Assembly (NCBI GenBank): GCA_016748015.1
Contig: JAAOMT010000675.1
Coordinates: 241,341 to 305,340 of the forward strand
Length of the DNA: 64,000 nucleotides
Source: Geosiphon pyriformis
Taxonomy: Eukaryota > Glomeromycota > Glomeromycetes > Archaeosporales > Geosiphonaceae
Reading direction: 5' to 3'
The notes beneath the pieces were generated by a model, which was not told the origin of the DNA, did not search any database, and saw only the letters and a list, made by a program, of their open reading frames with translations. Both the position numbers and the translations under genes were made by a program. Positions 12,711 through 23,201 of the stretch are shown here, one piece after another (positions within the stretch are counted from its first letter, which is position 1; every line of letters starts with the position of its first letter).

Positions 12711-14419
12711 TTGCAATTGTGGTTGTTCAAAAAAGATCCCAAAAGAAAAGTTTGCTGAATTACATGAGGCATTTCAAGCTCTCTCTAGATCCGAACAAGA
12801 TATATTTTTAATGGCCCAACTGAAAGCGGTGGAGTGATAACTGCCAGTCGACATCTTAAAAAGAAAACGAATAAAAGAACTTTTTACTATTGAGATCGCA
12901 AAACGCCTCTGTCAGAAAACGTATCTCAATATGTTGGAAATTGGTCGCACTCACTTCGAAAACGTCAGAAATCACCTAGCGGCGAATGGATAATACCGCG
13001 CGTTCATGGTAATGTAAAAAAAGTGCCGCGATGGAAAACCAAAATAACCATTGATATAACCGTTGCTACCGTTATGAAGAATTTTCTCGAAAACTATGCT
13101 GAAATCCATGGATTACCAAGTCCTGGTAGAAACGTCAACCGAATTACTCAATCGCTTACACTTTTGCCAGCCGAAACGAGCTACAAATCGGTCTATCGCG
13201 ATTTTATTGCGAGCCTCGAAAATGATAGCACGTTGAAATTGTTAAAATATGATGCATTTCGCAAGTTATGGCACCAATTAACGCCTTATATTCAAATTAT
13301 GAGTCCACGAACGGATTTTCCAACATTTTCGGAATGGTTTACAGTATAATGCTCGCAAGGAGAAGAAGAAGAAGAAGAAGAAGAAGAAGAAGAAGAAGAA
13401 GAAGCAAGAGACTTACTAAAAAGGTACAAAGAACATTTAGTTAAGGCTAAGTTGGAGAGAAATTATTACAACAAAAATACGAAATTAGCAGAACAACAGA
13501 GGAAATTGGTGGATGAGCATTTTAGAACAAGAGGTAAAGCTGATTATTGTAGCGTTGACGCTACTGCTCATTACAGTTACGATTGGGCACAAAACGTTCA
13601 CGTACCCCATTCCGATCAACATGTAATTGAAATTTATTACCTCAGTCCGTGTAAAGTGCATTTATTTGGTATACAAGATGAAGCAGTACGCGAACAAATT
13701 AATTATGTTCTCGATGAGGACGAAATTATCGGCAAAGGTCCTAATGGCACGCTGACCCTGGTATTCGATGGAATAAAGAAATTGAATAAAGGTGAAAAAC
13801 ATTTAAAAATTACTTGTGACAACGCGGGTGGTCAGAATAAAAATAATGCTACCATTTGATTTTATCTATATTTAGTAATTTGCGGTTATTATGAAACTAT
13901 TGAATTAAATTTTATGGTACCTGGACATACCAAATTTAAGTGTGATGGTAGTTTTGGATTGAATAAAAACTATATCGCAAAACAACGGTGGATTGCGTGA
14001 ATCATATTGTTGAAGTTGTGAAAAAATCGAGTACAGCGGGATTAAACAAGGCTCAGCGTTATGACAACGGAAAAGGTTTTCAATATTTAGATATCAATTC
14101 TGTTTTAGGAATTTTCTTTAAGAAATTGAATGGTATGCAAAAGTATCAGCATTTTCTTTTTGAAGCAGCTCATCCAGGAGTTGTCAAAGCTCAGCTAGTT
14201 GCTAGTGGTGCTTATGGCGAATTTAATCTGTTGAAAACTAGAAAAACAAGTGTTTCCGAAATTACCAAAGAAATTAAATCCTTTTCAATCCTAGTACTAA
14301 ACCCTCCTCCATTGGACTACAAACGCCAAAAGTATCTTGACAAAATTATTCGCCCATTTGTCAGAGATGAATTTAAAGACATTTCTTGTCCCAAGCCAGT
14401 ACTAAATGTAATCAAGTAA
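12711..14419 (+). pseudogene. Broken transposase-like gene (DUF7869-type)
   Basis: Pieces in successive frames read as one protein. It starts near 12711 with GCNCGCSKKIP, then PRVHGNVKKVPRW (near 13000), an ENYAEIHGLPSPGR block, an acidic GAA-encoded Glu run, and then the core: DYCSVDATAHYSYDWAQNVH, IDEDE-like LDEDEIIGKG, CDNAGGQNKNN, PGHTKFKCDG and KYQHFLF. This order of conserved Asp/His-bearing blocks is typical of a widespread eukaryotic mobile-element protein family (the DUF7869 region). Damage: a frame change before 12840, TGA near 12886, TAA at the 13349 end, TGA at 13857-13859 where the family has Trp, and a frameshift in an A-run near 13970. TGG is still used at several other Trp sites. 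Function as a DDE-type transposase is inferred from family knowledge. Confidence 0.65.
13360..13404 (+). repeat. (GAA)n microsatellite
   Basis: About fifteen GAA triplets, in frame with the transposase-like gene, where they encode a poly-Glu tract. Confidence 0.95.
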
Positions 14420-14539
14420 TTTATATATTAAACAAAAAAATGTTTAAATAAACTTTATTAATCGTACTAACGTTAAATAACTAAAATAAGTAATGAGTGT
14501 TCTGTGACTAACAATCCAGTAAACTTCTATTTTTTCTCG

Positions 14540-15046
14540 TTAATTAATAAGTAAGTGCTTAACATAATAACAATAGTAAAAACTGTTCCTAAGGATTCAA
14601 TTAAATTGTTTTTCTCTATTTATTTGGGCTTCTAATCTAGTTAATTCTTCCTTTTTGCTTTGCAATTCTTGTTCGTGCAGAGGAGTTCCACCAACATTTT
14701 TAATTTCTCATTCTTTTTGTTCAATCTCACTTCGTAATTGGGAAATTATTTGCTCCTTTCCTCAGTTTTTTTCTCTTCATTCTCTCAATGCTTGTTCTTT
14801 ATGTTTAAGATAGTCTTTATCACCTCTTCATTTTAAATAGTAAGCTTCAGGATCTCTTAATTTTTCAGCTAATCTTTCGTTTTCCATAGTCCCAACAAAT
14901 TTACCGGCTTTATTAAGTGGTCTTCCTTCCCCGTGGTTTTTGCCTCATCATTTTTGCAAAGTGAATTTGGGAAACAGCACAAGAGTAATATTATCCTCTT
15001 TTCACTCTTTTTCTAGTTGACCCAATTCTTTCGTTTTCTTTTTCAT
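14540..15046 (-). CDS. Mollicutes-type ORF read with UGA as Trp, 168 aa
   Basis: From the ATG at 15046-15044 one frame stays open for 168 codons to TAA at 14542-14540 if TGA is Trp (genetic code 4). It holds eight TGA codons (residues 15, 33, 34, 73, 90, 95, 113, 150), no TGG, and no internal TAA or TAG. Under the standard code it is shredded. The protein is very hydrophilic: an N-terminal half with QKWWGKNHGEGRPLNKAG and then a Lys/Glu-rich helical region likely to be a coiled coil (REKNWGKEQI, SEIEQKEWEI). The last ~20 residues lose this character and may be read-through beyond an original end. It starts 8 bp after the stop of the next gene on the same strand, as in a bacterial operon. Family not recognised. 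Origin from an endosymbiotic Mollicutes-related bacterium is inferred. Confidence 0.8.
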
Positions 15047-15054
15047 TCATTAAC

Positions 15055-16118
15055 TTATTTTCTTTCCCTACTTGCAGGGAATATATAAAAATCGTGGCAA
15101 TTAATTTCTTCTTCCATTTTCTGCATGAGTTCTTGTAATACTTCGCCAAATTCCTTTCAAATTGAGGGTTCTAGTGATAAGAATTCGTCATTTGAAACAC
15201 GTTGCTTTGATTCAATAGTAGTGTATCCAAAAGCTATTTCATTGTGTAATCTCGCAATCACTTTGCTTTTTCCAGCAATAATATTATCTGCGGTGGGTTG
15301 CAAAACTTTTTCAGTTAACTCTACTTGCTCGGGAGTGGCTGGTTTATACTCTTTTGCTCAACACTCATTTCCGTAACTTTCTTTGTATTTTGGAACTATA
15401 CGAGCAAAAAAATGAGGAGAGTTTGACCAGCAAGGTTTCCTGTTGGTATAAAGCGGAAGCCTGCAGGATAGTAAACTTCGTCTATCTTTTTCATAGTATC
15501 CTTATATGCTTTTTGCTTGACATCACACAATGGGCTTTTGCATTGGGACGAATATTGGCAAAAGTAAAAAATCTTCCTCTAAGTCGGATACATAGCAATC
15601 ATACAAACCCTTTTCGCGAAGGACTACACTGTCACAGCCAAGGCAGGCTTCTTTACAATCAGATTTGAGACAAGCATAATTAGGTGTATTGTCTAAATTA
15701 AAGGTAAAATGTGTGGATTGCTCGCCTTTTTCAATTTTGTTTGAACAATTAGTACACCAAGAACAAACATGGTGTTTACCGTCTTCATAGACACTAACAT
15801 CTCAATGAAGATAGATTTTACATTGGGGGCAAGTGGCGACAATTCTGTCTCACTTTCATTGGTCATGCTCGTTTAACTGTTTTACTCTTCAAGGCCAATC
15901 ACCACCCTCTTTATTCTTAAATTTTTCTAGAGCTTCTCTAAAAATTCTCTTTTTGTTCCTTTCTCTTTTGCACATTTATTTAGTTCTTGTTGAACCATAT
16001 TTTGTGCGCAATCTCAACAACAAAATTTGTCAGTTCTTTCTTCGGTGTTAGGTACTGGAACTGAAAAATTATTTCCTTCCTTTGTATTTTTACAATTAAA
16101 ACATTCTTTTTTAGTCAT
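15055..16118 (-). pseudogene. Mollicutes-type Cys-rich zinc-ribbon protein, three frameshifts
   Basis: The start is ATG at 16118-16116 and the end is TAA at 15057-15055. Read with code 4 and allowing three one-base shifts (near 15950 in a T-run, near 15570 in a T-run, near 15440) the product is about 350 residues. It uses TGA for Trp at least seven times and TGG three times. Cys pairs suggest several zinc ribbons: CFNC at the start, FCCWDC, CPQC, CSWCTNC, CLGC and CQYSSQC. The C-terminal ~130 residues are continuous and Cys-poor, ending FPASRERK. Shifts in homopolymers suggest decay after transfer, though sequencing error could mimic them. Family not recognised; the Trp codon use is the main evidence for a Mollicutes source. 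Confidence 0.75.
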
Positions 16119-16360
16119 GATTACTTATTAATATAGTAAGTTTTAAGCAATTAAAAAAAAAAGCAAACTACCTATTTAATACAAAAAAAAAACTTTTAAT
16201 TCACAGTGAGAGTCCGAAACATTAATACTGTGTTTAGAAATCTCATTAATAAAGCTGACTAAATGGTAAAATTTTTTGTCCAGATATTTTTGTCTTTTGT
16301 TTTGTAATGGTACATCATTATCCTGCTTTCTTTCTTAATATTTATTATTTTTCGTTCTTC

Positions 16361-16531
16361 TTAGTAAATTTCATAAGTGATTTTTTCTTTCTGTAGATAT
16401 TTCTCGAGAATTTTGGTGTCATTCATTTTAAAAACGTATGAAGCAATTTTTTCTTGTCCTTTTTTTAGAATGCTTTTAATTGTGCTGTAATTCTTTGGTT
16501 CCATAATCGATTTAATGTAAATTAGTTTCAT
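16361..16531 (-). CDS. Small Lys-rich ORF, 56 aa, probably of the same block
   Basis: ATG at 16531-16529 to TAA at 16363-16361 encodes 56 residues (MKLIYIKSIM start, Lys about one in five, ending KITYEIY). It contains no Trp, so the code cannot be judged. It lies upstream and on the same strand as the two code-4 ORFs and has similar Lys/Ile-rich composition. A further short open stretch with a VSFINEISKHS-like reading lies between it and the zinc-ribbon gene (16.2-16.35 kb). Could be chance, but the composition differs from the fungal exons nearby. Confidence 0.4.
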   Translation of the reverse strand: MKLIYIKSIMEPKNYSTIKSILKKGQEKIASYVFKMNDTKILEKYLQKEKITYEIY

Positions 16532-16694
16532 ATTTATATTTTAATATAGATATAATCCTATATTAAGCATATTGTAATTCAAGTAAAAGTCTATCTTAAT
16601 CATATAATAAAAATATTACAACCGGGATAATCAAAATGTAGTCAAATTAACTTACAGCCACACCAGCTTCTTATTTATATCACATAATCAAATC

Positions 16695-16925
16695 TTTACT
16701 TTGTCTGGTTTTGTTGCAGCATGTCTCATTTCAAACTAGATTGGCATTAGTAAATGGCCATTTTAAGACTTTGTATAACTTTTGTGGTAGTTTGGGAACT
16801 ATTTATCCAAATACTGCTACAGTAGAATCTGACTTTTTCAATTCTTGGATGAAAAAAGAATGAACATAGATTATCTTTAACAGATTTTTCACTTGAGGGT
16901 ATTATGAATTATAAATAGTTTGAGA
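16695..16925 (+). pseudogene. C-terminal fragment of a hAT-like transposase
   Basis: One frame reads FQTRLALVNGHFKTLYN then PNTATVESDF; after a one-base shift it continues FSILG, TGA, KKNEHRLSLTDFSLEGIM. The combination TVESDFS followed by LTDFSLEGI is a hallmark of C-terminal regions of some hAT-related transposases (family memory, not verified). The TGA falls where Trp is expected. The upstream part of the transposase is absent. Confidence 0.45.
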
Positions 16926-16969
16926 TACTTTCTTATCTTATCTAATATCACTAATTGGCACAAATTTTT

Positions 16970-17470
16970 ATTAAACATTTTTTTAATAAATTAATTATCT
17001 TATTAAGTAATAAATATTAAGCTATATATAGTAAAATAAAAATATGCCAAAATTAACAAAATTAAGAAGACCTGATTTAATGTAAATTTTAATTTAAATA
17101 AGACTTTTTAAAAATTCAAACTTAATTTGTTTATTAAATTAATAATTGATTAAAACAAGCTTAATGTAAATATTAAAACCAATTTTTCAAAATTAAATAT
17201 TTTAGTAAAATAATTGTTTTTATATATTAAAACCAAAAAATATTTTTAAAATATATATAATAATGAAAATAATATGAAAATTAGTTTTTTGTAAATAAAA
17301 ATAAGTTTAAATATGTAATATTTTCTAATATTAATCTTAAAAATTGTAATAATGTTTTTTAATATAATTTAAATTAATGATTTTTATTTTATTTAATTAG
17401 TTGTACTATTTTCAATATAATAAAAAATAAAAAAATTCAATTTAAGTATTGTTAAATATAATTTTTGCTA
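16970..17470. other. AT-rich spacer
   Basis: About 500 bp of nearly pure A/T without recognisable genes. It separates the transposon/Mollicutes-type block from the next gene island. Confidence 0.6.
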
Positions 17471-17944
17471 TATAAAAATTTACTTAGACCGATTAGCCAT
17501 TATTTGATATTATCCAAAATTGTGTTCATAAAATTGGGGTTATCATGAATGCTGGATGCTTTGGTAAAAAAAAGCACTTAATAATTGTGATCGGTTTTTT
17601 AAGAGACAAATTACCTTTTGGATAATTAAAATTTCCTCTTCTGTTTCATTGAACTGAATCAAACTCTATATCAGAATACAATGGAAAACCTTCTCGAACG
17701 ATCTGGAAACCAGCTTGAATTCCTCTTTCTTGGATAAGTCAGTCAAAGGACCAAGAAGCTGCTAGAGTATCAGAAAATTAACGAATCACTTGTCTGATCA
17801 AACTTTAACTCCAGACCAATCAAATTGGATTCGAATGCTAATGATGTAATTCGATCAGTTTTTGTTGTTTATCTTGCGTGATTAACTTTATGGAAGAAAA
17901 AAATAATCCAGCAAAGGATCCAATAGGAAGTTCAATGATGGGCT

Positions 17945-18500
17945 TCAAGATATTAGAGGGGAAAGAGGCTCATAAAAAGCCACGAACTCAGTCCTCCCCA
18001 GGGACTTCCATGACCCACATACTGTGCCACCTGTCGGCTTTACATACTCTATCGCCTTCTCAACCAGATTAACCATGGAGTGCGCTGACACCCTCTGTTG
18101 GCCACATGGATTCACCAACAATAAATAACGTTCCTGCAATTCCTTCTGTAACCTAGAGGCTTTGGCGTACGTGTATCTGAAAAGATTAGCTTGATGCATC
18201 TTAATTCCTCGGCCAAAGCTGTATGAAAGTTACGTCTAATGTCTGTTGCAAAAGGTGGCTGCTTTCCGATCCATTAAATATCGCCGTTAACGTTTCCCCA
18301 TGCATTGGGGTTCTGGTTCCAGTAATCTGAGAACAATCAAGACGTTAAACTTGTATTTTTCATTATACTGTGAAACAATAATAAAAAAACTTACCCGGAT
18401 ACTGCAATTTTGCGCGATCCTCACTTGAAATGTGCTTTAGCTCGAAGAAACGAGAGCGCCAGCAAAACGACAGTGTATAAACGGAGGAGACTACAAAGAC
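17945..18500 (-). pseudogene. Unrecognised protein gene, apparently interrupted
   Basis: On the minus strand a coding-like segment with a hydrophobic start and SRFFELKHISSEDRAKLQYP ends at a strong donor (GTAAGT, exon end 18395). It joins in phase to an exon at 18326 reading DYWNQNPNAWGNVNGD, which meets TAA at 18276-18274. Coding character resumes after that stop, and again after a good acceptor (TAATCTTTTCAG) as RYTYAKASRLQKELQERY to a TGA near 17945. The phases do not join without an extra change. Either the gene is broken or I have missed an intron. The hydrophobic start could be a targeting or membrane segment. Family not recognised. The GC-richer DNA at 18.4-18.7 kb is probably its 5' end and promoter. 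Confidence 0.4.
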
Positions 18501-19439
18501 GCAGAAGTGGGAGGGCTAAAATAAATTAGTGCTGAGGCAACAGGAGGCGGATCATCGTGAATCACGTAAAATCAAAAAGAATGGAGCGATGGCGGTGACA
18601 GGGAAGAAGCTTGACAGGACGCGCATTGTGAAGAATTCTTCAGATGACGTCATCCCCAGTCGCTAAACAGCACGTTCATCAAATTCTGGCGAAGAGTTGA
18701 TTTTGTCCCATAATAGGGGAACATTATTATAAATAATGCACATCAGTTATTGTTGATTGGGTGCATGCAGCAACAAATAATGATCATACATGTGATACGC
18801 ATCAGAAATTATATGTCAAATTTACAAATATTTAGATGTATTATGATGCTCCTTTTTTAGAATCAATGATATCATATTTCTAAATTAATCGCACTATGAA
18901 GAATTTTTCAATTGATATTTTACGATGTAAAAAATGTAACAGCTAAAGAAAAGATTGAAATTTGTTTATTGAAATTTTTTTGTATCCTCTAAAATTTATA
19001 TAAAATGGGGGTTTTTAAAGCTTAGTAAAAGAATTTTTTACAAAGGACGAATATGATAAGTGTCGTTTTCACAGAAATTTCTCCTATTAATTTCATGAAT
19101 TCAAAAATAGAGCAGTACAGCTATTAATACTATCGAAAGATTAAGATATCAACGCCCCTCGTTTCATGGTACTAATTCAAAAATAGGAGAAACAAATTCA
19201 TGAGGATAGTTTCGAAGGAAAGCTTTCAAAAAATGTATCGGCTTTTGTTACACAGCGTATAAGTAGATATTGATAATAATAATATAGCTTATGAAGTTAT
19301 ATATTTTTCTTCAATGTTATGTATAAAAAAGGGGAATTTAATGGTTGTTTGTGTGTGTGTAGTTAAAATTTCTTGTTTGTTTTTGTGGTATGAGGTTAAC
19401 GGATTTTTCAAGTTTAAATCTTTAAGGTTGAAAGAGAAG

Positions 19440-19935
19440 ATGGCGAAAAACAAGAAAAAGGTTTACGTTGGTTAGTCTGAGTGATAGACTTACAATCTGT
19501 TTGTATATGTCTCAAAATGTACTAATTGTGTTTGTTTATTTATTTCAATGATATGTTTTTCAGGAGATCCGAACACCAAATAATCGTGGCGATACGAGGC
19601 CGCTCCTGATCGGATGAAAGTTTCCTGGGATCTGTTATGTGATGATTTCCGTAAAAATTTGTTGAGAAGAGAGGTGCCATGTTGAAAGAGGTGATTTGTG
19701 TTTTAGGGTGATAAAATAAAATGATCAGAGTGATTTAATATATATCGACAATCATTAGCCGGTTTGTCAAAGATCATCCGAGAATTTGGCCTATCAGAGG
19801 GAAGCATCGAGACCATGAACCACCTTTTCAATTCTCAATCGAGCTTCAATATGTCGTCACACTCGACTGGTTCAAACACCCAACATCCGATTGCTCGCTA
19901 CCGGGTGCCAAAATTAAGTTGCTTCTATTTGGTTC
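19440..19935 (+). CDS. Possible small fungal gene, fragmentary
   Basis: An ATG at 19440 begins MAKNKKKVYV and meets a donor at 19471 (GTTAGT). The next acceptor (TTTTTCAG at 19556-19563) joins in phase to GDPNTK, then TAA, then a coding-like SWRYEAAPDRMKVSWDLLCD run to 19685. A further coding-like run (AGLSKIIREFGLSEGSIETM) starts after an acceptor near 19757 and ends about 19930. The pieces look like exons but the TAA and uncertain joins prevent a model. No family recognised. Confidence 0.3.
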
Positions 19936-19977
19936 ATTAATCAAAGGATAAAAGAAAGCCATATAGAATACTGAATG

Positions 19978-20002
19978 TCTTTCTTTCTTTCTTTCTTTCT
20001 TT
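19978..20002. repeat. (TTTC)n microsatellite
   Basis: Six TTTC units in a row, directly after the fragmentary gene above. Confidence 0.9.
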
Positions 20003-20619
20003 AGATTATATCGATTGTTCTTTTTTGGGTATTGATTAAAAAAAAGGTAACCGTTTCCAGAGAGATGAAGAGTTTATGGAAGGGAATATAAATTAAGGGT
20101 AAGTAGGGGTAAAAAAAATGTCTTTTGTATTGCGGTAATAGTAATATTATTATAATTTTGGGCGATTAAAAAATCGCGACAATGCCAGAAAAAATTATAA
20201 GGTTTTAATTATAAAATTACAAAAAAAGAAAATGTCCAAATTGTCCATCTGAAAAGTGTCGATATTATTGGATTAGGAAACTGCGGGGAGGAAATGATAT
20301 TGCATTGTTGTTCTGAATGGAATTTCAATGGTGGGTTCGAATGATAATGCACGATATATAAGATTCAGAATTAAAAGATGGGAACAGGGAAAAGTTTATA
20401 TAAATGGAAAGATGCGTGTAGATTAATTTCAATGACCTAGAATAATGAAATAGAATGTGTTGAGAAGATGGTTTTAAACAATCTCTACTGCTAAACTCCG
20501 AATATAGTTTACTAGTGTTCGTGAGAAGGGGGTGAATCATGGTCAAAAAAGGATAGAAGTCAAGCAGGCAATGCTTATAAATAGGGGCGGTACATAGCCC
20601 AGTCAGATTTCATGAAACT

Positions 20620-20868
20620 ATGCAGCGAGGAAGGATCGGGTTTAGAAGTTTGAAGATGAGAAAAGGGCATTTTCATTGGAATTACCAAGTCATAAAGAAC
20701 TTGAAAAATGTCCACTTCAAACTCATACTACGACCCTATTTTGTCAAGAGATGGTATTTTCCAAGGGAAGTGGAAGGTGATCATGCACCCAAAAACCCAC
20801 ACCCAATTTTGATCAGGGAAATACATGTGAAAACAGGGTTGCCTGCTTATGAAAAGGCCGTGTTTTAA
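20620..20868 (+). CDS. Small basic protein, unrecognised
   Basis: ATG at 20620 to TAA at 20868 gives 82 residues with many Arg, Lys, His and aromatic residues (FRSLKMRKGHFHWNYQVIKN, then LRPYFVKRWYFPREVEGDH). Composition and size are like a small basic organellar or ribosomal protein, but I recognise no family. An earlier exon is possible, since coding-like codons extend upstream of the ATG to about 20590. A TATA-like ATAAATAG lies about 40 bp upstream of the ATG. Confidence 0.45.
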   Translation: MQRGRIGFRSLKMRKGHFHWNYQVIKNLKNVHFKLILRPYFVKRWYFPREVEGDHAPKNPHPILIREIHVKTGLPAYEKAVF

Positions 20869-21706
20869 TTAACTGCTTTCTTTTTTTTTGTTCTTATTTC
20901 TTGTATTGCTTAAAAATTGGGCTAATAAAAATAGATAAAAGTGGTGGGATTTTACTTTATGGGGTATTTTTGGGTGTTTTATAACAGATTCTCTCAACTA
21001 CATAGGTATTTGGGATGGTGCCTGTCCTTTTTTCAACTTTTTCACTAAATACCTTTCTTCACCCAATGTAAAACTTTTCTTAGCATCAAACAACATCTGC
21101 TGTTTTCAACATAGTTAAGAATTACAATGTGGGAGATGGATGAATAGTAGGAAGTAAGAAAGATAAATTCAGGACTAAAGCAAATAAACTTTGAAGCCAA
21201 ACTAAAATAAAATTCTATAAATTTGTTCATTCAAAGAGCGAGAGCAAATATCTATTAATTCCTTGTCAAGGGGAAAAGAAATGCAAAGACTTATTTGAGC
21301 TTTGGGTTGTTCTTTTGTCCGAGGACAAAATAGATTCTTATGTTGATTAAGGACTTTCACGAAAACGCTAAGCAAACTGATATTGATGAGTTAGAAGCTA
21401 GTAGGGGAAAAATATAAAACCGATAAAAAAGGATATTTTAAAGGGTAAAGTTGATAGATAAGAGACTTTTGGAAGAGGAATAGAAAGGGAATATATATAT
21501 CTACATAATTTTCTACATAAATTCTGAATTTGCAAAGTTCGTTCCGCCCGTTTGTGTTTCATTCCAATTTGTAGTTGATAACGAAGCATATTCGATCCAT
21601 TAATATGCATCCATTTGCCAGCCAATCCATCAGAGTGGAATTTTCAATACATCAATTACCACAACCATTAGAAGCAAGATAAGAAGATACTCATCATCGC
21701 ACAAGC

Positions 21707-23201
21707 TTAAAATGATGTGGTAATGTGCATTGGGATATGCATGGCATAAGCTTTCTTGTGGGCGGAACTACCTCGATAAGCTTTAGAGGGTGAACGGTAA
21801 GGAATATCAATTCGTTGTTTGGTGGGTGAGAGGCAAGGAGATGAAAACGATGAATTTGGCATAGTTGTAGAGTAAGATGGAGGTGGAGCAAGAAGTGGAG
21901 TAACAAGCGATCGACAAGAAACAAGGCGAGCTTCAAGGCTCTGTTGATATAAATTAATCAAAGCAAAATTTTTAGCGTCGGCGGAAGAAATTTTAAGCCA
22001 AACCCGGGAGAAACGTAAAAGTTTTCCAAAATTTACCTTTACCCTTCCAACCATCTCTTGAACCATTAAAAGAGGATTAGAGTGTGGCGCGGTTGGTGAA
22101 GTGGGGCTTGGTAAATCGATCGACATTGCTGATCCTGGTCGTGAATAAGGACGTTGAACAGCATTAACCCGTGGAGGGCCAAATTCGCCATCCTGTTTAT
22201 TTTTTAGAATAGCCATTTCAATAGTGGCATCTAGGTGAAAAGGAAGAGATGATTTTAGCTTGTGCAGCTTAATCTAAGAAACAAATAACTTGAAAAAAGC
22301 AGAATCCAAACCTCTTAGCTCGTCTTTTAGTCGTTGTACTTGTACAATCAATTGGTTTTTGCCTTCCAACTCGTTCTCAAGCAATACATTTTTCTCAATT
22401 GCTTTGCTGAATTTACTTTCCAAATCTTGAAGAGAAGACTTGGTCGCTCTAATGAAAATATAAATGAAAATAGTTAGATCATCTGTTAAACACAATAAAT
22501 TTTTATCAAGAATCAAAAAATTATTTGTCGTCGAACCTTTCTGTACGTTCCAAATCATCGTTATTAACTTCTACCTCTCTTTTTTGAACCTTCAATTTTT
22601 CTGACAAGGTTCGCAGGCTCTCAAGCTCTTTTTGCATTTGAGCACTACTAATATTGGAATCGGACCGGAATTGATAATATTTTTGCTAGAATTAAAAATA
22701 ATAAAAATATTGAGATTTTGACTTAATAATTATACGATCCCAACGATTACGATAAATAGTGGATCATTAGGGATCGACGTGTGGCTTATTCTAATTTATA
22801 TCCCATCTCACCTTCCATTCATCAATTTCATTCTTCAATGTTTCATTCTTTGCTTTTACATCTTTGAATCGCTTTTCTGATTGTTCGAGCTCTCGCTCCA
22901 GTTCCTCTTCAAACTCCCTAGAGGATTGTTGAAACTCTTCAAGCGTAGCTTGTGTCTCTGCTAACGTTGCTTCCAACTCAGCAGCACGTGCTTTGTAATG
23001 TGCAAGCTCTTCGTGTATGGTTTTGAAAGTTCTTTATGGGAAGGTAAAGAAAAAATGGATGAACAGGTAAGTAATTTTCGCCATAGGTAAAGCAGTAATC
23101 AAAAGGTTTTTTTTTAACCTTCGTGATGTCTTGGACAAAAACTTTTTTTTAAAGAAAAAAAATATATATTTGAACTTCAAGTTAACTTACTTTCCAGCCA
23201 T
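21707..23201 (-). CDS. nudE: NudE/Ndel1-type nuclear distribution protein, six exons
   Basis: Exons 23201-23191, 23031-22812, 22685-22537, 22448-22312, 22230-22037 and 21940-21707 join through GT-AG introns of 159, 126, 88, 81 and 96 bp with matching phases into a 314-residue protein. The start is MAGK-TFKTIHEEL, with an 11-base first exon ending at GTAAGT. Residues ~10-150 are the coiled coil typical of NudE (LEEFQQSSREFEEELERELE, NNDDLERTERATKSSLQDLE, VQRLKDELRDATIEMA). The Ser/Pro-rich tail carries the conserved MVQEMVGRVK-SLEARLVSCR block. NudE proteins bind Lis1 and dynein and help nuclear migration and spindle positioning; that role is family knowledge. The last intron is a multiple of three and has no stop, so it can be misread as coding. 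The gene looks intact. Confidence 0.95.

Noticed and set aside
12711-14419. Calling the transposase-like gene bacterial because of TGA at a Trp site
   Set aside because: It keeps TGG at several Trp codons, has other stops and frameshifts, and its family is eukaryotic; single mutations explain the TGA.
15125-16051. Three plus-strand ORFs
   Set aside because: Antisense to the code-4 minus-strand genes; they exist because TGA/TCA-rich code-4 DNA leaves the opposite strand open.
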